From: an uncultured Agathobacter sp.
Lineage (GTDB): Bacteria > Bacillota > Clostridia > Lachnospirales > Lachnospiraceae
Reading direction: 5' to 3'
DNA length: 64,000 bases
NCBI GenBank assembly: GCA_934307695.1
Contig: CAKRCS010000008.1
Coordinates: forward strand, 19,495 to 83,494
Below are positions 1 through 9,529 of this stretch, piece by piece (position 1 is the first letter of the stretch; each line of letters begins with the position of its first letter). Made by a program: the position numbers and the translations under genes. The notes under the pieces were generated by a model. The model saw only the letters and a program-made list of their open reading frames with translations, did not search any database and had not been told where the DNA came from.

Positions 1-2
1 AG

Positions 3-386
3 TCGGACGATTCGGCGCAGAACAGCATGCGCGGACAGAAGCTTGAGGCAGACCGCAAGATGATCGATGAGACGAATGCCAGGATCGAGGCGATCGAGGA
101 TGAGCTTTTAGAACTCCCGAAGCAGATTCATGCGGTCAACGAATCACTTATGCTCGCGAGCATGGATTATTTTTATGAAAAGCTCCGCGTTAACAAAGAG
201 GAATCGGACGAGATCGATGCCTGGATCAGGCAGGTACGCATTGAACTGAAGAAAAACATAATCCGCAAACAGAATCGTGACATCAACAGCCATGAGATGT
301 ATGCGTATATACATGATGTGCTCGGCGCGGAGGTGCTTGACCTTTTCGATGCCGAATACGGAGCAACGGATAACAAAGAAAGTTAG
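3..386 (+). CDS. Coiled-coil hypothetical protein, 3' end only
   Basis: The reading frame is already open at the left edge, so the gene starts outside the window and the ATG at 27 is probably internal. The visible 128 codons are strongly charged and helical: a Lys/Glu-rich stretch with coiled-coil spacing is followed by an Arg/Lys-rich segment and an acidic C-terminus ending in NKES. I do not recognise a family or catalytic motif. It ends 11 bases before nnr and so probably lies in the same transcription unit. Function unknown. Confidence 0.6.
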   Translation, partial: SDDSAQNSMRGQKLEADRKMIDETNARIEAIEDELLELPKQIHAVNESLMLASMDYFYEKLRVNKEESDEIDAWIRQVRIELKKNIIRKQNRDINSHEMYAYIHDVLGAEVLDLFDAEYGATDNKES

Positions 387-397
387 GGGATCGTTTC

Positions 398-1894
398 GTG
401 CAATATCTTGTTACGGGAAAAGAGATGAAGCTTCTTGATCAAAATACCAGCAGCCATTTTCATGTGCCACCGGTGGTACTTATGGAACAGGCTGCCGGAG
501 CATTTGTTCAGAAGCTTTTGTCATTTGGCAGACAACTGAAAAAAGTATTGGTCGTATGCGGATATGGCAACAATGGCGGCGACGGGATCGCAATCGCGCG
601 TCTTCTGAACCAGAACCATATCCCGGCATATATATATCTGTGTATGGATAAGGAGGAGAAAGACGATAATCTTTACCAGATGCAGAAGAAGATTTACCGC
701 TCCTATGGCTACCCACAGGTGACGGAGATCGCCGCAGAGGATGTGTATGACTGCGTGATTGATGCGGTATTCGGTACCGGCTTATCCAGACAGATAAGTG
801 GTGCGCCGGAGCAGACGATCGACTGCATGAACCGTATGGGCGGCTGGAAGGTTGCGGTTGATATCGCATCCGGGGTATCGGCAGACGGCGGAGAGATCAT
901 GGGCTGTGCATTTGCAGCGGATGATACGTTTACATTTTCCTTTCAGAAAATCGGGCAGACCATCTGGCCGGGAAGGGAAGCAAGCGGCAGCGTAAGCGTC
1001 CTTCCAATCGGAATCACGGAGGAGAGCTTTTTGGAGAAAAAGCCGTCGTTTGCGACTTTGTGCGACGATGACTTCTCGCTTCTTCCGAAGCGGATGGATC
1101 ATTCAAACAAAGGCACCTACGGCAGGCTTTTGGTGATCGCAGGAAGCCACAATATGGCAGGGGCGGCGCTCTTTGCTGCAAAGGCTGCATACCGGACGGG
1201 GTGCGGGCTAGTAAAGATCTATACAGCGGAGGAGAACCGCGTTTCCTTGCAGACGATGCTGCCGGAGGCGATCCTTTCAACCTACGATAAGAAATACGAT
1301 GAGAAACAACTATCCGATGAACTGAAATGGGCGGATGCGGTCGTGATGGGACCGGGAATCGGAACGGCGGGAAGTGCGCTTGCCATGCTCAAATTTGTGC
1401 TCCAGAGCATCACCGTACCGCTTCTTTTGGACGCGGATGCCTTAAATCTTTTGGCACAGGAGCCGGAGCTTCTGCTTCGGCCACATCTGGATCTGGTGCT
1501 TACCCCGCACCTTGGTGAGATGGCGAGACTTAATAACGAGACAATCTCGCTGATCCAGACGAGACTTGTTGAGACGGCGCAGGAATTTGCGATGCGCTAT
1601 GATGTTGTGTGTGTCCTGAAGGATGCCAATACGATCACCGCCGTGCCGTATGGCATGACCTACATCAATACCAGCGGCAATCACGGAATGGCAACTGCGG
1701 GAAGCGGGGATGTCCTTTCGGGCGTGATCGGTTCACTTCTGGCGCAGGGCGCAAGCGCAGAGCTTGCATCGGCGCTCGGCGTACATCTGCATGGACGCGC
1801 CGGCGATTTTGCGGCGGGAGAGCGCGGTAAAAGAGCAATGACCGCAAGTGATATCATTGACGGGCTATCCGGAATATTATGTAATGTGGAGTAA
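398..1894 (+). CDS. nnr: Bifunctional NAD(P)H-hydrate epimerase / ADP-dependent dehydratase
   Basis: Repairs damaged NADH and NADPH hydrates in the cytoplasm: the N-terminal YjeF_N half epimerises the S and R forms, and the C-terminal ribokinase-like half dehydrates the S form using ADP. The N-terminal half (about residues 1-210) shows GNNGGDG near residue 60 and VDIASGVSADGGE. The C-terminal half (about 225-498) shows KGTYGRLLVIAGS, LDADALNLL, LTPHLGEM and the GSGDVLSG phosphate loop. At 498 residues it has the usual fused length. The start is a GTG preceded by AGGGGA. It sits 3 bases upstream of alr, a pairing common in Firmicutes. Confidence 0.95.
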   Translation: MQYLVTGKEMKLLDQNTSSHFHVPPVVLMEQAAGAFVQKLLSFGRQLKKVLVVCGYGNNGGDGIAIARLLNQNHIPAYIYLCMDKEEKDDNLYQMQKKIYRSYGYPQVTEIAAEDVYDCVIDAVFGTGLSRQISGAPEQTIDCMNRMGGWKVAVDIASGVSADGGEIMGCAFAADDTFTFSFQKIGQTIWPGREASGSVSVLPIGITEESFLEKKPSFATLCDDDFSLLPKRMDHSNKGTYGRLLVIAGSHNMAGAALFAAKAAYRTGCGLVKIYTAEENRVSLQTMLPEAILSTYDKKYDEKQLSDELKWADAVVMGPGIGTAGSALAMLKFVLQSITVPLLLDADALNLLAQEPELLLRPHLDLVLTPHLGEMARLNNETISLIQTRLVETAQEFAMRYDVVCVLKDANTITAVPYGMTYINTSGNHGMATAGSGDVLSGVIGSLLAQGASAELASALGVHLHGRAGDFAAGERGKRAMTASDIIDGLSGILCNVE

Positions 1895-1897
1895 AAT

Positions 1898-3034
1898 ATG
1901 TTTAGAGAAGAAATCAGCAGAGTATATGCAAAAATCGATCTGGATGCATTGCGGTACAACATGGAATCCATGCACCGGAATGTAAAAGAGGATACTAAAT
2001 TTATCGCTGTGATCAAGACGGATGCGTATGGACATGGCGCGCTTCCAGTCGCACAGGCAATCGAGGAGCTGCCGTATCTGTGGGGCTATGCCGTTGCCAC
2101 AGTGGATGAGGCGAACGCGCTTATCGAGAATGGCAGAAGAAAGCCGATCCTGATCCTTGGCATCAGCTTTTTTGAGCAGTACCATGACATCGTGGAGAAG
2201 CATATCCGCCCGGCGGTCTGCGATTATGAGGTCGCAAAGGCACTTTCGGACATTGCGGCAGACCTGAATGAGACCGTCCACATCCACATTCCGATCGATA
2301 CGGGAATGAGCCGTATCGGATTTCAGGTGACGGAGGAGACGGCACAGACGATCGAGAAGATCGCAAAGCTTCCGAACGTGGAGATCGAGGGTATTTTTAC
2401 CCATTTTGCCAAGGCGGACGAGGCGGATAAACTTCCGACCGAGGAGCAGATCGCACGTTTTAGAAAGATCATTGGCATGGTGGAGGAGCGCGGGATCCAT
2501 ATTCCGCTCAAGCACTGTTCAAACAGCGCTGGAATCATTGAGTTTCCGGAGGCAAATATGAATCTGGTGCGCGCGGGCGTGACCATGTACGGTATGTGGC
2601 CGTCGGATGAGGTACGCCGGGATGTCATATCACTTCGCCCGGTGATGTCCTTAAAGAGCCACATCTCCTTTATCAAGCTGCTTGAGCCGGGGCGGCAGAT
2701 CAGCTATGGCGGGACCTATACGACAAAGGAGTCTAGAAAGATCGCAACGATCCCGGTCGGCTACGGTGACGGATATGCCAGAAGCCTTTCCAATAAGGGC
2801 TATGTCCTTATCCGGGGGCAGCGCGCCTATATCTGCGGCAGAGTCTGCATGGATCAGTTCATGGTGGATGTGACAGATATTGAGGGGGTAAAGGAAGGCG
2901 ACAAGGTGACACTTCTTGGAAGAGACGGTACGGAGTGCATTACGATGGAGGATCTCGGCAATCTGTCCGGACGCTTCAACTATGAGTTTGCCTGCCTGAT
3001 CAATCAGCGCGTACCGCGCCTCTATGAGCCGTAA
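1898..3034 (+). CDS. alr: Alanine racemase
   Basis: PLP-dependent conversion of L-alanine to D-alanine for peptidoglycan. The N-terminal barrel carries the PLP lysine K40 in VIKTDAYGHGA, and the C-terminal domain carries the catalytic tyrosine near residue 270 in ISYGGTY, followed by PVGYGDGY. The length of 378 residues is normal. The ATG is preceded by GGAG and lies directly after nnr, so the two are probably cotranscribed. Downstream lies mazF, as in Bacillus, but without the antitoxin gene usually found between them. Confidence 0.96.
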   Translation: MFREEISRVYAKIDLDALRYNMESMHRNVKEDTKFIAVIKTDAYGHGALPVAQAIEELPYLWGYAVATVDEANALIENGRRKPILILGISFFEQYHDIVEKHIRPAVCDYEVAKALSDIAADLNETVHIHIPIDTGMSRIGFQVTEETAQTIEKIAKLPNVEIEGIFTHFAKADEADKLPTEEQIARFRKIIGMVEERGIHIPLKHCSNSAGIIEFPEANMNLVRAGVTMYGMWPSDEVRRDVISLRPVMSLKSHISFIKLLEPGRQISYGGTYTTKESRKIATIPVGYGDGYARSLSNKGYVLIRGQRAYICGRVCMDQFMVDVTDIEGVKEGDKVTLLGRDGTECITMEDLGNLSGRFNYEFACLINQRVPRLYEP

Positions 3035-3084
3035 TTTTTAAAGCAGGCAGCTCCGTAAGATTTTTGCATACGATGTGAATACAC

Positions 3085-3113
3085 TTGATAAATTTGGAAA
3101 TACTTTTTGTAAA
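3085..3113 (+). promoter_or_regulatory. Candidate sigma-A promoter for mazF
   Basis: TTGATA (3085-3090), a 17-base spacer and TGTAAA (3108-3113) lie in the 114-base alr-mazF gap. It is a moderate match, read by eye. It would allow mazF to be expressed separately from alr. Confidence 0.4.
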
Positions 3114-3148
3114 GCATCAAAAACCAATATTTATGGAGTGGAATCAAT

Positions 3149-3496
3149 ATGACAGTGCAAAGAGGAGATATTTATTACGCGGATTTACGGCCGGTCGTTG
3201 GCTCCGAGCAGGGGGGAGTACGACCGGTCTTGATCATACAGAATAACATCGGCAACCGGCACAGCCCGACTGTCATCTGCGCGGCAATCACGTCCCAGAT
3301 GAACAAGGCGAAGCTTCCGACCCATGTGGAGCTGCATTCGGATCAGTACGATATTGCAAAGGACTCGGTCGTTTTGTTAGAGCAGCTTCGCACGATCGAT
3401 AAAAAGCGCCTAAAGGACAAAGTGTGCCATCTGGATAACCAGATCCTTCTTAAGATCGACAAAGCCCTGGAAATCAGTCTTGAGCTGTATACATAA
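3149..3496 (+). CDS. mazF: MazF/NdoA-type mRNA interferase (EndoA), no adjacent antitoxin
   Basis: A 115-residue PemK/MazF-fold endoribonuclease that in its family cleaves single-stranded RNA at short motifs. The N-terminus [11 protein letters not shown], the [15 protein letters not shown] loop with its catalytic-type arginine, and the C-terminal [13 protein letters not shown] match the Bacillus NdoA subgroup closely and look intact. In Bacillus the antitoxin gene ndoAI lies between alr and ndoA. Here only 114 bases separate alr from mazF and no open frame of antitoxin size exists, so the toxin gene appears solitary. The start has GGAG upstream. Confidence 0.93.
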   Translation: MTVQRGDIYYADLRPVVGSEQGGVRPVLIIQNNIGNRHSPTVICAAITSQMNKAKLPTHVELHSDQYDIAKDSVVLLEQLRTIDKKRLKDKVCHLDNQILLKIDKALEISLELYT

Positions 3497-3498
3497 AC

Positions 3499-3527
3499 TT
3501 GACGGAATTTCCATACAATGGTATCTT
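3499..3527 (+). promoter_or_regulatory. Candidate sigma-A promoter for the CBS-domain gene
   Basis: TTGACG (3499-3504), a 17-base spacer and TATCTT (3522-3527) start two bases after the mazF stop codon. This suggests the CBS gene has its own transcription start. Confidence 0.5.
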
Positions 3528-3574
3528 AAAAAGGATAAACGTAATTATTTTAAACAAATAAAGGAGAATCTACT

Positions 3575-4423
3575 ATGGATGACAGTGCCAGTCCCCGAAC
3601 GAAGCCGTCCGGATTTTTGAAACGATTATTCGGAAAAAGTTATGAGGATGTGACAGAGGAAGAAATCATTTCAATGGTGAAGGAGGGACACGAACAGGGT
3701 GTCTTAGAAACCTCCGAAGCCGAAATGATACATAATATTTTTGAATTTGACGAAAAGGAAGCAAAGGATATCATGACGCACCGCAAGCAGATGACCATGT
3801 TAGATGGCAAACTGTCCTTTACGGATGCGGTCGGCTTTATCATTGAGAGCGGACGCTCCAGATATCCGGTGTATGAGGAGGATTCCGATACCATTATCGG
3901 CGTGCTCCATATTAAGGATGCATTCCGCTTCTTTTCCCGCAACGAGGTGTTCCGCACCTCGATCAAGGACATTCCGGGACTATTGCGTGAGGTGGTATTT
4001 GTTCCGGAGACAATGAAGATCAATACGCTTTTTAACATGATGCAGAAGGAAAAGAGCCATCTGGTCATTGTGGTCGATGAATATGGACAGACCTCCGGGT
4101 TGGTTGCGATGGAGGATATCCTAGAGGAGATCGTTGGCAACATCGAGGATGAGCACGACAAGGAGAGCCAGCAGATCGAGCAGGAGGCGGACGGCTGCTA
4201 CCGGATCGACGGACTGACAGACTTAAAGGATGTGGTATCGCTCCTTAAGCTTCCGGTTGAGGAGGATTCGTTCGACACACTAAACGGCTTTTTGATCTCG
4301 CTGCTTGAAAAGATCCCAAGCGATGGGGAGCATCCGGTGATCCGCGCCTACGGCTATGTGTTCGAGGTGCAGAAAGTAGAGGATAAGATCATCCGCGAGG
4401 TATTGATCTACAAAGAATCGTAA
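3575..4423 (+). CDS. CBS-pair / CorC_HlyC domain protein (hemolysin C-like)
   Basis: A 282-residue soluble protein with a CBS pair (about residues 65-190; MTHRKQM, SRYPVYEE, VVDEYGQTSGLV) followed by a CorC_HlyC transporter-associated domain (about 205-280; GCYRIDGLTDL, DTLNGFLI). It lacks the N-terminal DUF21 membrane domain of full-length relatives (YrkA/TlyC-like), so it resembles the short CorC/HlyC form. Such proteins are linked to Mg2+/Co2+ homeostasis through adenosine-nucleotide binding; a role here is inferred from the family. The ATG has AAAGGAG upstream. Confidence 0.85.
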   Translation: MDDSASPRTKPSGFLKRLFGKSYEDVTEEEIISMVKEGHEQGVLETSEAEMIHNIFEFDEKEAKDIMTHRKQMTMLDGKLSFTDAVGFIIESGRSRYPVYEEDSDTIIGVLHIKDAFRFFSRNEVFRTSIKDIPGLLREVVFVPETMKINTLFNMMQKEKSHLVIVVDEYGQTSGLVAMEDILEEIVGNIEDEHDKESQQIEQEADGCYRIDGLTDLKDVVSLLKLPVEEDSFDTLNGFLISLLEKIPSDGEHPVIRAYGYVFEVQKVEDKIIREVLIYKES

Positions 4424-4443
4424 GCAATGCTTTGTGCATGGAC

Positions 4444-4472
4444 TTGCACGATACGATAAAGTTTGCTAGAAT
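4444..4472 (+). promoter_or_regulatory. Candidate sigma-A promoter for yebC
   Basis: TTGCAC (4444-4449), a 17-base spacer and TAGAAT (4467-4472) lie 36 bases upstream of the yebC start. The -10 matches five of six positions; the -35 is weaker. Confidence 0.5.
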
Positions 4473-4508
4473 AAATTAGAAAAATTTTTAGAAAAGAGGA
4501 AACAGTTT

Positions 4509-5237
4509 ATGTCAGGACATTCGAAATTCGCGAATATCAAGCATAAGAAGGAGAAAAACGACGCAGCAAAGGGCAAGATCTTTACAATGATCGGCCGTGA
4601 GATCGCTGTTGCAGTTAAGGAGGGCGGTCCGGATCCGTCCAATAATTTCAAGCTTGCACAGGTGATTGCCAAGGCAAAGGCAAACAACGTTCCGAACGAT
4701 ACCATTGAGCGTGGAATCAAGAAGGCGGCAGGCGAGGGCGGAGCTGTCAACTACGAGACCGCTACATACGAGGGCTATGGGCCATCCGGCACAGCAATCA
4801 TTGTACGCTGCCTTACCGACAATAAGAACCGTACCGCAGCTAACGTCCGCAACTGCTTTACCAAAGGACAGGGAAGCATCGGTACACAGGGCTGTGTATC
4901 TTATATGTTTGATGAGAAGGGACAGATCATCATCGACAAGGAAGAATGCGATATGGATGCAGACGACCTGATGATGGCAGCGCTTGACGCAGGCGCAGAG
5001 GATTTCAGCGAGGAGGAGGACAGCTACGAGATCATCACAGCTCCGGCTGATTTTGAGAACGTCCGCAAGGCTCTTGAGGATGCGAAAATCGCAATGGCAT
5101 CCGCAGAAGTGACCATGATCCCACAGAATTATGTCACCCTTACCGATGAAGCTGACATCGTAAACATCGGAAGGATCCTTGATTTCCTCGATGATGACGA
5201 TGATGTTCAGGAAGTATTCCACAACTGGGAAGAGTAA
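4509..5237 (+). CDS. yebC: YebC/PmpR/TACO1 family protein
   Basis: A 242-residue cytoplasmic protein with the family signature MSGHSKFANIKHKK at the N-terminus, then KEGGPDP, NVPNDTIERGIKKA and GTQGCVSYMF. The family was long annotated as transcriptional regulators; mitochondrial TACO1 and more recent bacterial work point to a role in translating difficult sequences such as polyproline. The acidic linker FLDDDDDV near the C-terminus is normal. It has its own promoter and an AAGAGGA ribosome site, and lies between a CBS protein and glgA without obvious functional linkage. Confidence 0.95.
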   Translation: MSGHSKFANIKHKKEKNDAAKGKIFTMIGREIAVAVKEGGPDPSNNFKLAQVIAKAKANNVPNDTIERGIKKAAGEGGAVNYETATYEGYGPSGTAIIVRCLTDNKNRTAANVRNCFTKGQGSIGTQGCVSYMFDEKGQIIIDKEECDMDADDLMMAALDAGAEDFSEEEDSYEIITAPADFENVRKALEDAKIAMASAEVTMIPQNYVTLTDEADIVNIGRILDFLDDDDDVQEVFHNWEE

Positions 5238-5277
5238 GCAAGGTTTTTCAAACATATAATGATTATAGGGGGCATAT

Positions 5278-6729
5278 ATGAATAAAATCCTTTTTGCAGC
5301 ATCAGAGTGTGTACCATTTATTAAAACAGGAGGTCTTGCAGATGTATGCGGGGCACTTCCGAAGGAGTTTGATAAGGAATACTGGGATGTGAGGGTTGTA
5401 ATACCGAATTATAGCTGCATTCCGGAGCATTTCCGCAATCAGTTTGAGTATGTAGCGCATTTTTGGATGTCTGCAGGCCCATATATTCAGAACAAATATG
5501 TAGGTATCCTCCAGTACAAGATGGACGGCATTACCTACTACTTTATTGACAATCAGGAGTATTTCAACGGATTTACCCCGTATGGCAATGTCCTTTATGA
5601 TATCGAGAAGTTTACCTTCTTTGACAAGGCGGTTCTTTCTATGCTGAAGCACATTGACTTCCGCCCGGATATCATTCACTGCCATGACTGGCAGGCAGGT
5701 CTGATCCCGGTATATCTGAAGAATGAATTTTCGGCAGATGATTTCTACTGGGGAATCAAGACGATCATGACCATACATAACCTGAAGTTCCAGGGCGTAT
5801 GGGACATCAAGACGATGCAGGGCTTTACCGGTTTCTCCGCAGACCTGTTCACACCGGACAAGCTGGAGTTCAAGAAGGATGCCAACATGTTAAAGGGTGG
5901 TCTTGTGTATGCGGATTATATCACCACGGTAAGCGATACCTACGCGCAGGAGATCCAGAGCGAATATTACGGCGAGGGCTTGAACGGACTGCTATCTGCG
6001 AGACATTTTGATATGCAGGGAATCGTAAACGGAATTGATTACAAGGTTTACGATCCGAATACCGATCCGAAGATCTATATCAACTATGATTTGGAGTCTT
6101 TCCGCAAGAAAAAGGCGATGAACAAGGAAAAGCTTCAGGCAGAGCTTGGACTTGCGGTTGATAAGAAGAAGTACATGATCGGTCTGATCTCACGTTTGAC
6201 AGACCAGAAGGGACTCGACCTCATCGATTACGCGATGGAGGGCATCACGGATGAATTTACACAGTTCGTTGTGATCGGCACCGGAGAGGGACAGTATGAG
6301 AATCTGTTCCGCCACTACGCATGGAAGTACCCGGATCGTGTATCTGCAAATATCTGCTATTCGGATGACCTTGCGCACAAGCTCTACGCGGCGGCGGATG
6401 CATTTTTGATGCCATCCCGGTTTGAACCGTGTGGACTTACCCAGCTGATCTCGTTCCGCTACGGAACGGTTCCGATTGTGCGAGAGACCGGAGGCTTAAA
6501 GGATACGGTCGAGGCATTTAATGAGTACGAGAACACGGGTGACGGCTTTTCCTTCGCAAATTACAATGCAGATGAAATGCTTCGCGTGATCAACTACTCA
6601 AAGCACATCTATTTTGACAAAAAACGTCAGTGGAATCAGATGATTGAGCGTGGAATGACGAAGGATTTCTCATGGAATGCTTCCAAGTTCCGCTATGAAG
6701 GACTTTACAATTATCTGATGGGTAAATAG
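5278..6729 (+). CDS. glgA: Glycogen synthase (ADP-glucose)
   Basis: A GT5-family glucosyltransferase that extends alpha-1,4-glucan from ADP-glucose in glycogen synthesis. The ADP-glucose-binding KTGGLADV motif begins at K16, and the C-terminal Rossmann half has SRFEPCGLTQL and PIVRETGGLKDTV. The 483-residue length is standard. The rest of a glycogen operon (glgC, glgD, glgB, glgP) is not in the window, so the gene is isolated. The ribosome site is AGGGGG. It ends in a strong hairpin terminator that abuts the ftsK start. Confidence 0.96.
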   Translation: MNKILFAASECVPFIKTGGLADVCGALPKEFDKEYWDVRVVIPNYSCIPEHFRNQFEYVAHFWMSAGPYIQNKYVGILQYKMDGITYYFIDNQEYFNGFTPYGNVLYDIEKFTFFDKAVLSMLKHIDFRPDIIHCHDWQAGLIPVYLKNEFSADDFYWGIKTIMTIHNLKFQGVWDIKTMQGFTGFSADLFTPDKLEFKKDANMLKGGLVYADYITTVSDTYAQEIQSEYYGEGLNGLLSARHFDMQGIVNGIDYKVYDPNTDPKIYINYDLESFRKKKAMNKEKLQAELGLAVDKKKYMIGLISRLTDQKGLDLIDYAMEGITDEFTQFVVIGTGEGQYENLFRHYAWKYPDRVSANICYSDDLAHKLYAAADAFLMPSRFEPCGLTQLISFRYGTVPIVRETGGLKDTVEAFNEYENTGDGFSFANYNADEMLRVINYSKHIYFDKKRQWNQMIERGMTKDFSWNASKFRYEGLYNYLMGK

Positions 6730-6735
6730 AGAATT

Positions 6736-6769
6736 AAAGCGAGAATAATCTGTTTATTCTCGCTTTTTT
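6736..6769 (+). terminator. Intrinsic terminator after glgA, abutting the ftsK ribosome site
   Basis: A perfect 13-bp stem (AAAGCGAGAATAA / TTATTCTCGCTTT) with loop TCTGT ends in a T-run at 6764-6769. The next gene's GGAGG begins at 6770, so no promoter fits between terminator and start codon. Downstream expression needs read-through or a promoter inside glgA. Confidence 0.85.
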
Positions 6770-6782
6770 GGAGGTTGGATTT

Positions 6783-9482
6783 ATGGCAACAAAGAGAAGA
6801 ACTTCTGGCAGCCGTGCTTCGGGGCGTTCTTCTTCAGGAAGAAAGACAAAAAAAGAACGTATGCAGGAGATGGAGCGCAAGGCGGCTTTCCGCGAGGAGA
6901 TCATCCTCTGGATCGTGGTTGCGGTTTCTCTGATCCTGTTTATCAGCAATTTCGGGGTCGGCGGCAAGGTCGGCAACGCGATCAGCGGGATTCTTTTTGG
7001 AATTTTTGGCATTATCGCGTATGTTTTCCCGGTGATCCTTTTAGTTGGCAGCTTTTTTGCCGTGTCGAACAAGGGTAACTTTTCTGCGACGATCAAGATC
7101 GTGTCTGCTATTTTGCTGGCGCTGTTTTTATGCTTGTTCGCAGCACTTTTGTCGGAAGCTGACACCGTGATGAAGCCGGTGGAGGCATTCAAGTTCTGCA
7201 TGGAGAACAAAAAGGGCGGCGGCATCTGTGGAGGAACGCTTGCATATTTGCTGGTTCCGGCATTCGGGCGTATCGGCACTTATATTATTGACATTATTGT
7301 CCTCATTATCGCGCTTGTTCTCATCACCGGCAAATCTGCGATGAAAGGCATGAAGCATCAGGGACAGAAGGTATACGAGTCTGCGAAGGAGAGTAATGAA
7401 CGCTATCAGGAGTACCGCGAGTACAAGGCGCAGGAGCGCGAGAAGCGACGTCTGGACAACAAGGTAAGCGGTGTCTCCGCTGACACGAAGATCGATACGG
7501 CGGAACAGGACAATTCAGATAAGCTTTCCGAGCTTCGCGTGGACAATGCAATCGACCTCCCGAAGGTCAAGGAAGAGAGCAGGGTACTGCTAAATTCTTC
7601 CGGCGAGATTACCCATCCGACAGAGCCACAGGCGATCCCGGAGCCGGAAGCTGAGCTGGAACCTGAGCCGATCCGTTCCGTCACACCGATGATCTCCGGC
7701 AATTTTTCAAGGGATTCACATACCGCAGAATCCGACAATATGCGAAAGATCGTTCCGATGCGTTCAGAGAGCGCAGCCGGCTTTGTGGCAAATACGACGC
7801 TTCACGAGGCACCAAAGCCCGTGACAAGCGTACCGGAGGAGCCGGATATGCCGGTATTTCCGGATCCTGCAACGGCGGAGGCACCAGAGCAGGAGGAGAC
7901 GATTCCATCCAGAAAGCCGAAGCAGACCGCGGAGGAGATCAAGCAGGGTGTGCAGGAGGTGTCGGACGAGATCGACCAGACCGCCGCTTTGGTGAAGCGC
8001 TATGTATTCCCGCCAATCGAACTTTTGAAGAAGCCTTCCGGCAACAAGGCGGGCAACTCGGAGAGCAGCCTGCGTGAGACGGCAGCCAAGCTCGAACAGA
8101 CGCTAAAGACCTTCGGCGTGAATGTCACGGTCACGAACATCAGCTGTGGACCGGCAGTAACGCGCTATGAGGTACAGCCGGAGATGGGGGTAAAGGTAAG
8201 CAAGATCGTTGGTCTTGCCGATGATATCAAGTTGAATCTCGCGGCTGCGGACATCCGTATCGAGGCACCGATCCCCGGAAAGGCTGCTGTCGGTATCGAG
8301 GTGCCGAACAAAGAGAATGTCATGGTTTCCTTCCGCGAGCTGATCGAGGACAGCGAGTTTAAGAATGCCAAGTCGAATATCACTTTTGCGGTCGGACGCG
8401 ACATCGCCGGAAAGGTAAAGGTTGCAGACATTGCAAAGATGCCACACCTTCTGATCGCGGGTGCTACCGGTTCCGGTAAGTCTGTATGTATCAACACGAT
8501 CATCATGAGTATTTTGTATAAGGCAGATCCAAACGATGTCAAGCTGCTCATGATCGACCCGAAGGTGGTTGAGCTTAGTGTATACAACGGCATTCCGCAT
8601 CTTATGATTCCGGTTGTGACCGATCCGAAGAAGGCAGCAGGCGCACTCAACTGGGCGGTGCAGGAGATGACCACCCGTTACGAGATGTTCGCGGAGTGCG
8701 GTGTGCGTGACATCAATGGCTATAATGCCAAGGTGGAGCAGCTTACACCGATCGAGGGGCAGGAGATGCCGAAAAAAATGCCGCAGATCGTCATTATCGT
8801 GGACGAGCTGGCAGACCTTATGATGGTCGCATCGGCGGATGTCGAGGAAGCAATCTGCCGCTTGGCACAGCTTGCAAGAGCGTGCGGTATCCATCTGGTC
8901 ATCGCAACACAGCGTCCTTCCGTCAATGTCATCACGGGACTGATCAAGGCGAACATGCCGAGCCGTATCGCGTTTGCAGTTACCTCCGGTGTGGACTCAA
9001 GAACCATCCTTGATATGGTAGGCGCGGAAAAGCTGCTCGGAAAGGGCGATATGCTGTTTTATCCGCAGGGCATCCCGAAGCCTCTGCGTGTGCAGGGCGC
9101 GTTTGTATCCGACAAGGAGGTTGCGGATGTGGTTGACTTCTTAAAGTCCAATAACGGCGCAGCGTCTTACAGCGAGGATGTACAAAAGAAGATGGAGAGC
9201 CTGCAAAGCTCTGCCAATCAGACAGTGTCCATCTCCGATTCCGATACCGGAGCGGACGGCAGGGATTCCTATTTCAACGAGGCTGCCAGGATCATCATCG
9301 ACAAGGACAAGGCATCCATCGGTATGCTGCAGCGCTACTTAAAGGTAGGCTTTAACCGCGCGGCGCGTATCATGGATCAGCTTGAGGAGGCAGGCATCGT
9401 CGGACCGGAGGAGGGAACGAAGCCGAGAAAGGTTTTGATGAGCCCGGAAGAATTTGAGCAGTTTGTTGACGAAATGGGCTGA
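6783..9482 (+). CDS. DNA translocase FtsK/SpoIIIE
   Basis: A membrane-anchored ATP-driven DNA pump that clears chromosomal DNA from the division or sporulation septum. I chose ATG 6783 (899 residues) because GGAGG lies at 6770-6774; an in-frame TTG at 6768 would overlap the terminator. The N-terminus is basic ([15 protein letters not shown]) and followed by four hydrophobic segments (about residues 35-185). A charged Pro/Glu-rich linker spans to about 415, then the motor. Walker A is GATGSGKS (560-567) and Walker [11 protein letters not shown] (about 671). The C-terminal winged-helix gamma domain (about 820-890; [17 protein letters not shown]) reads KOPS/SRS-like polarity sequences. Whether it serves division, sporulation or both cannot be told. 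Confidence 0.95.
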   Translation: MATKRRTSGSRASGRSSSGRKTKKERMQEMERKAAFREEIILWIVVAVSLILFISNFGVGGKVGNAISGILFGIFGIIAYVFPVILLVGSFFAVSNKGNFSATIKIVSAILLALFLCLFAALLSEADTVMKPVEAFKFCMENKKGGGICGGTLAYLLVPAFGRIGTYIIDIIVLIIALVLITGKSAMKGMKHQGQKVYESAKESNERYQEYREYKAQEREKRRLDNKVSGVSADTKIDTAEQDNSDKLSELRVDNAIDLPKVKEESRVLLNSSGEITHPTEPQAIPEPEAELEPEPIRSVTPMISGNFSRDSHTAESDNMRKIVPMRSESAAGFVANTTLHEAPKPVTSVPEEPDMPVFPDPATAEAPEQEETIPSRKPKQTAEEIKQGVQEVSDEIDQTAALVKRYVFPPIELLKKPSGNKAGNSESSLRETAAKLEQTLKTFGVNVTVTNISCGPAVTRYEVQPEMGVKVSKIVGLADDIKLNLAAADIRIEAPIPGKAAVGIEVPNKENVMVSFRELIEDSEFKNAKSNITFAVGRDIAGKVKVADIAKMPHLLIAGATGSGKSVCINTIIMSILYKADPNDVKLLMIDPKVVELSVYNGIPHLMIPVVTDPKKAAGALNWAVQEMTTRYEMFAECGVRDINGYNAKVEQLTPIEGQEMPKKMPQIVIIVDELADLMMVASADVEEAICRLAQLARACGIHLVIATQRPSVNVITGLIKANMPSRIAFAVTSGVDSRTILDMVGAEKLLGKGDMLFYPQGIPKPLRVQGAFVSDKEVADVVDFLKSNNGAASYSEDVQKKMESLQSSANQTVSISDSDTGADGRDSYFNEAARIIIDKDKASIGMLQRYLKVGFNRAARIMDQLEEAGIVGPEEGTKPRKVLMSPEEFEQFVDEMG

Positions 9483-9529
9483 AAGTGATAAACATATTAA
9501 CATACATTAAATTGCAGGAGGATAAGGGT

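Noticed and set aside
3035..3148. Short MazE-like antitoxin frame between alr and mazF
   Set aside because: All frames are broken by stops and no ribosome site with a usable start leads to a frame of antitoxin size.
4512..5255. 247-codon open frame on the minus strand opposite yebC
   Set aside because: It mirrors yebC, has no ribosome site or recognisable motif and is rich in Cys/His/Leu as expected from reverse reading of a biased gene.
8103..8894. 263-codon minus-strand frame inside the ftsK gene
   Set aside because: Antisense shadow of the conserved motor domain; no independent signals or homology recognised.
9483..9529. Tetrahydrofolate riboswitch before fhs-folD
   Set aside because: Only 47 bases separate ftsK and the chosen fhs start, too short for the aptamer.
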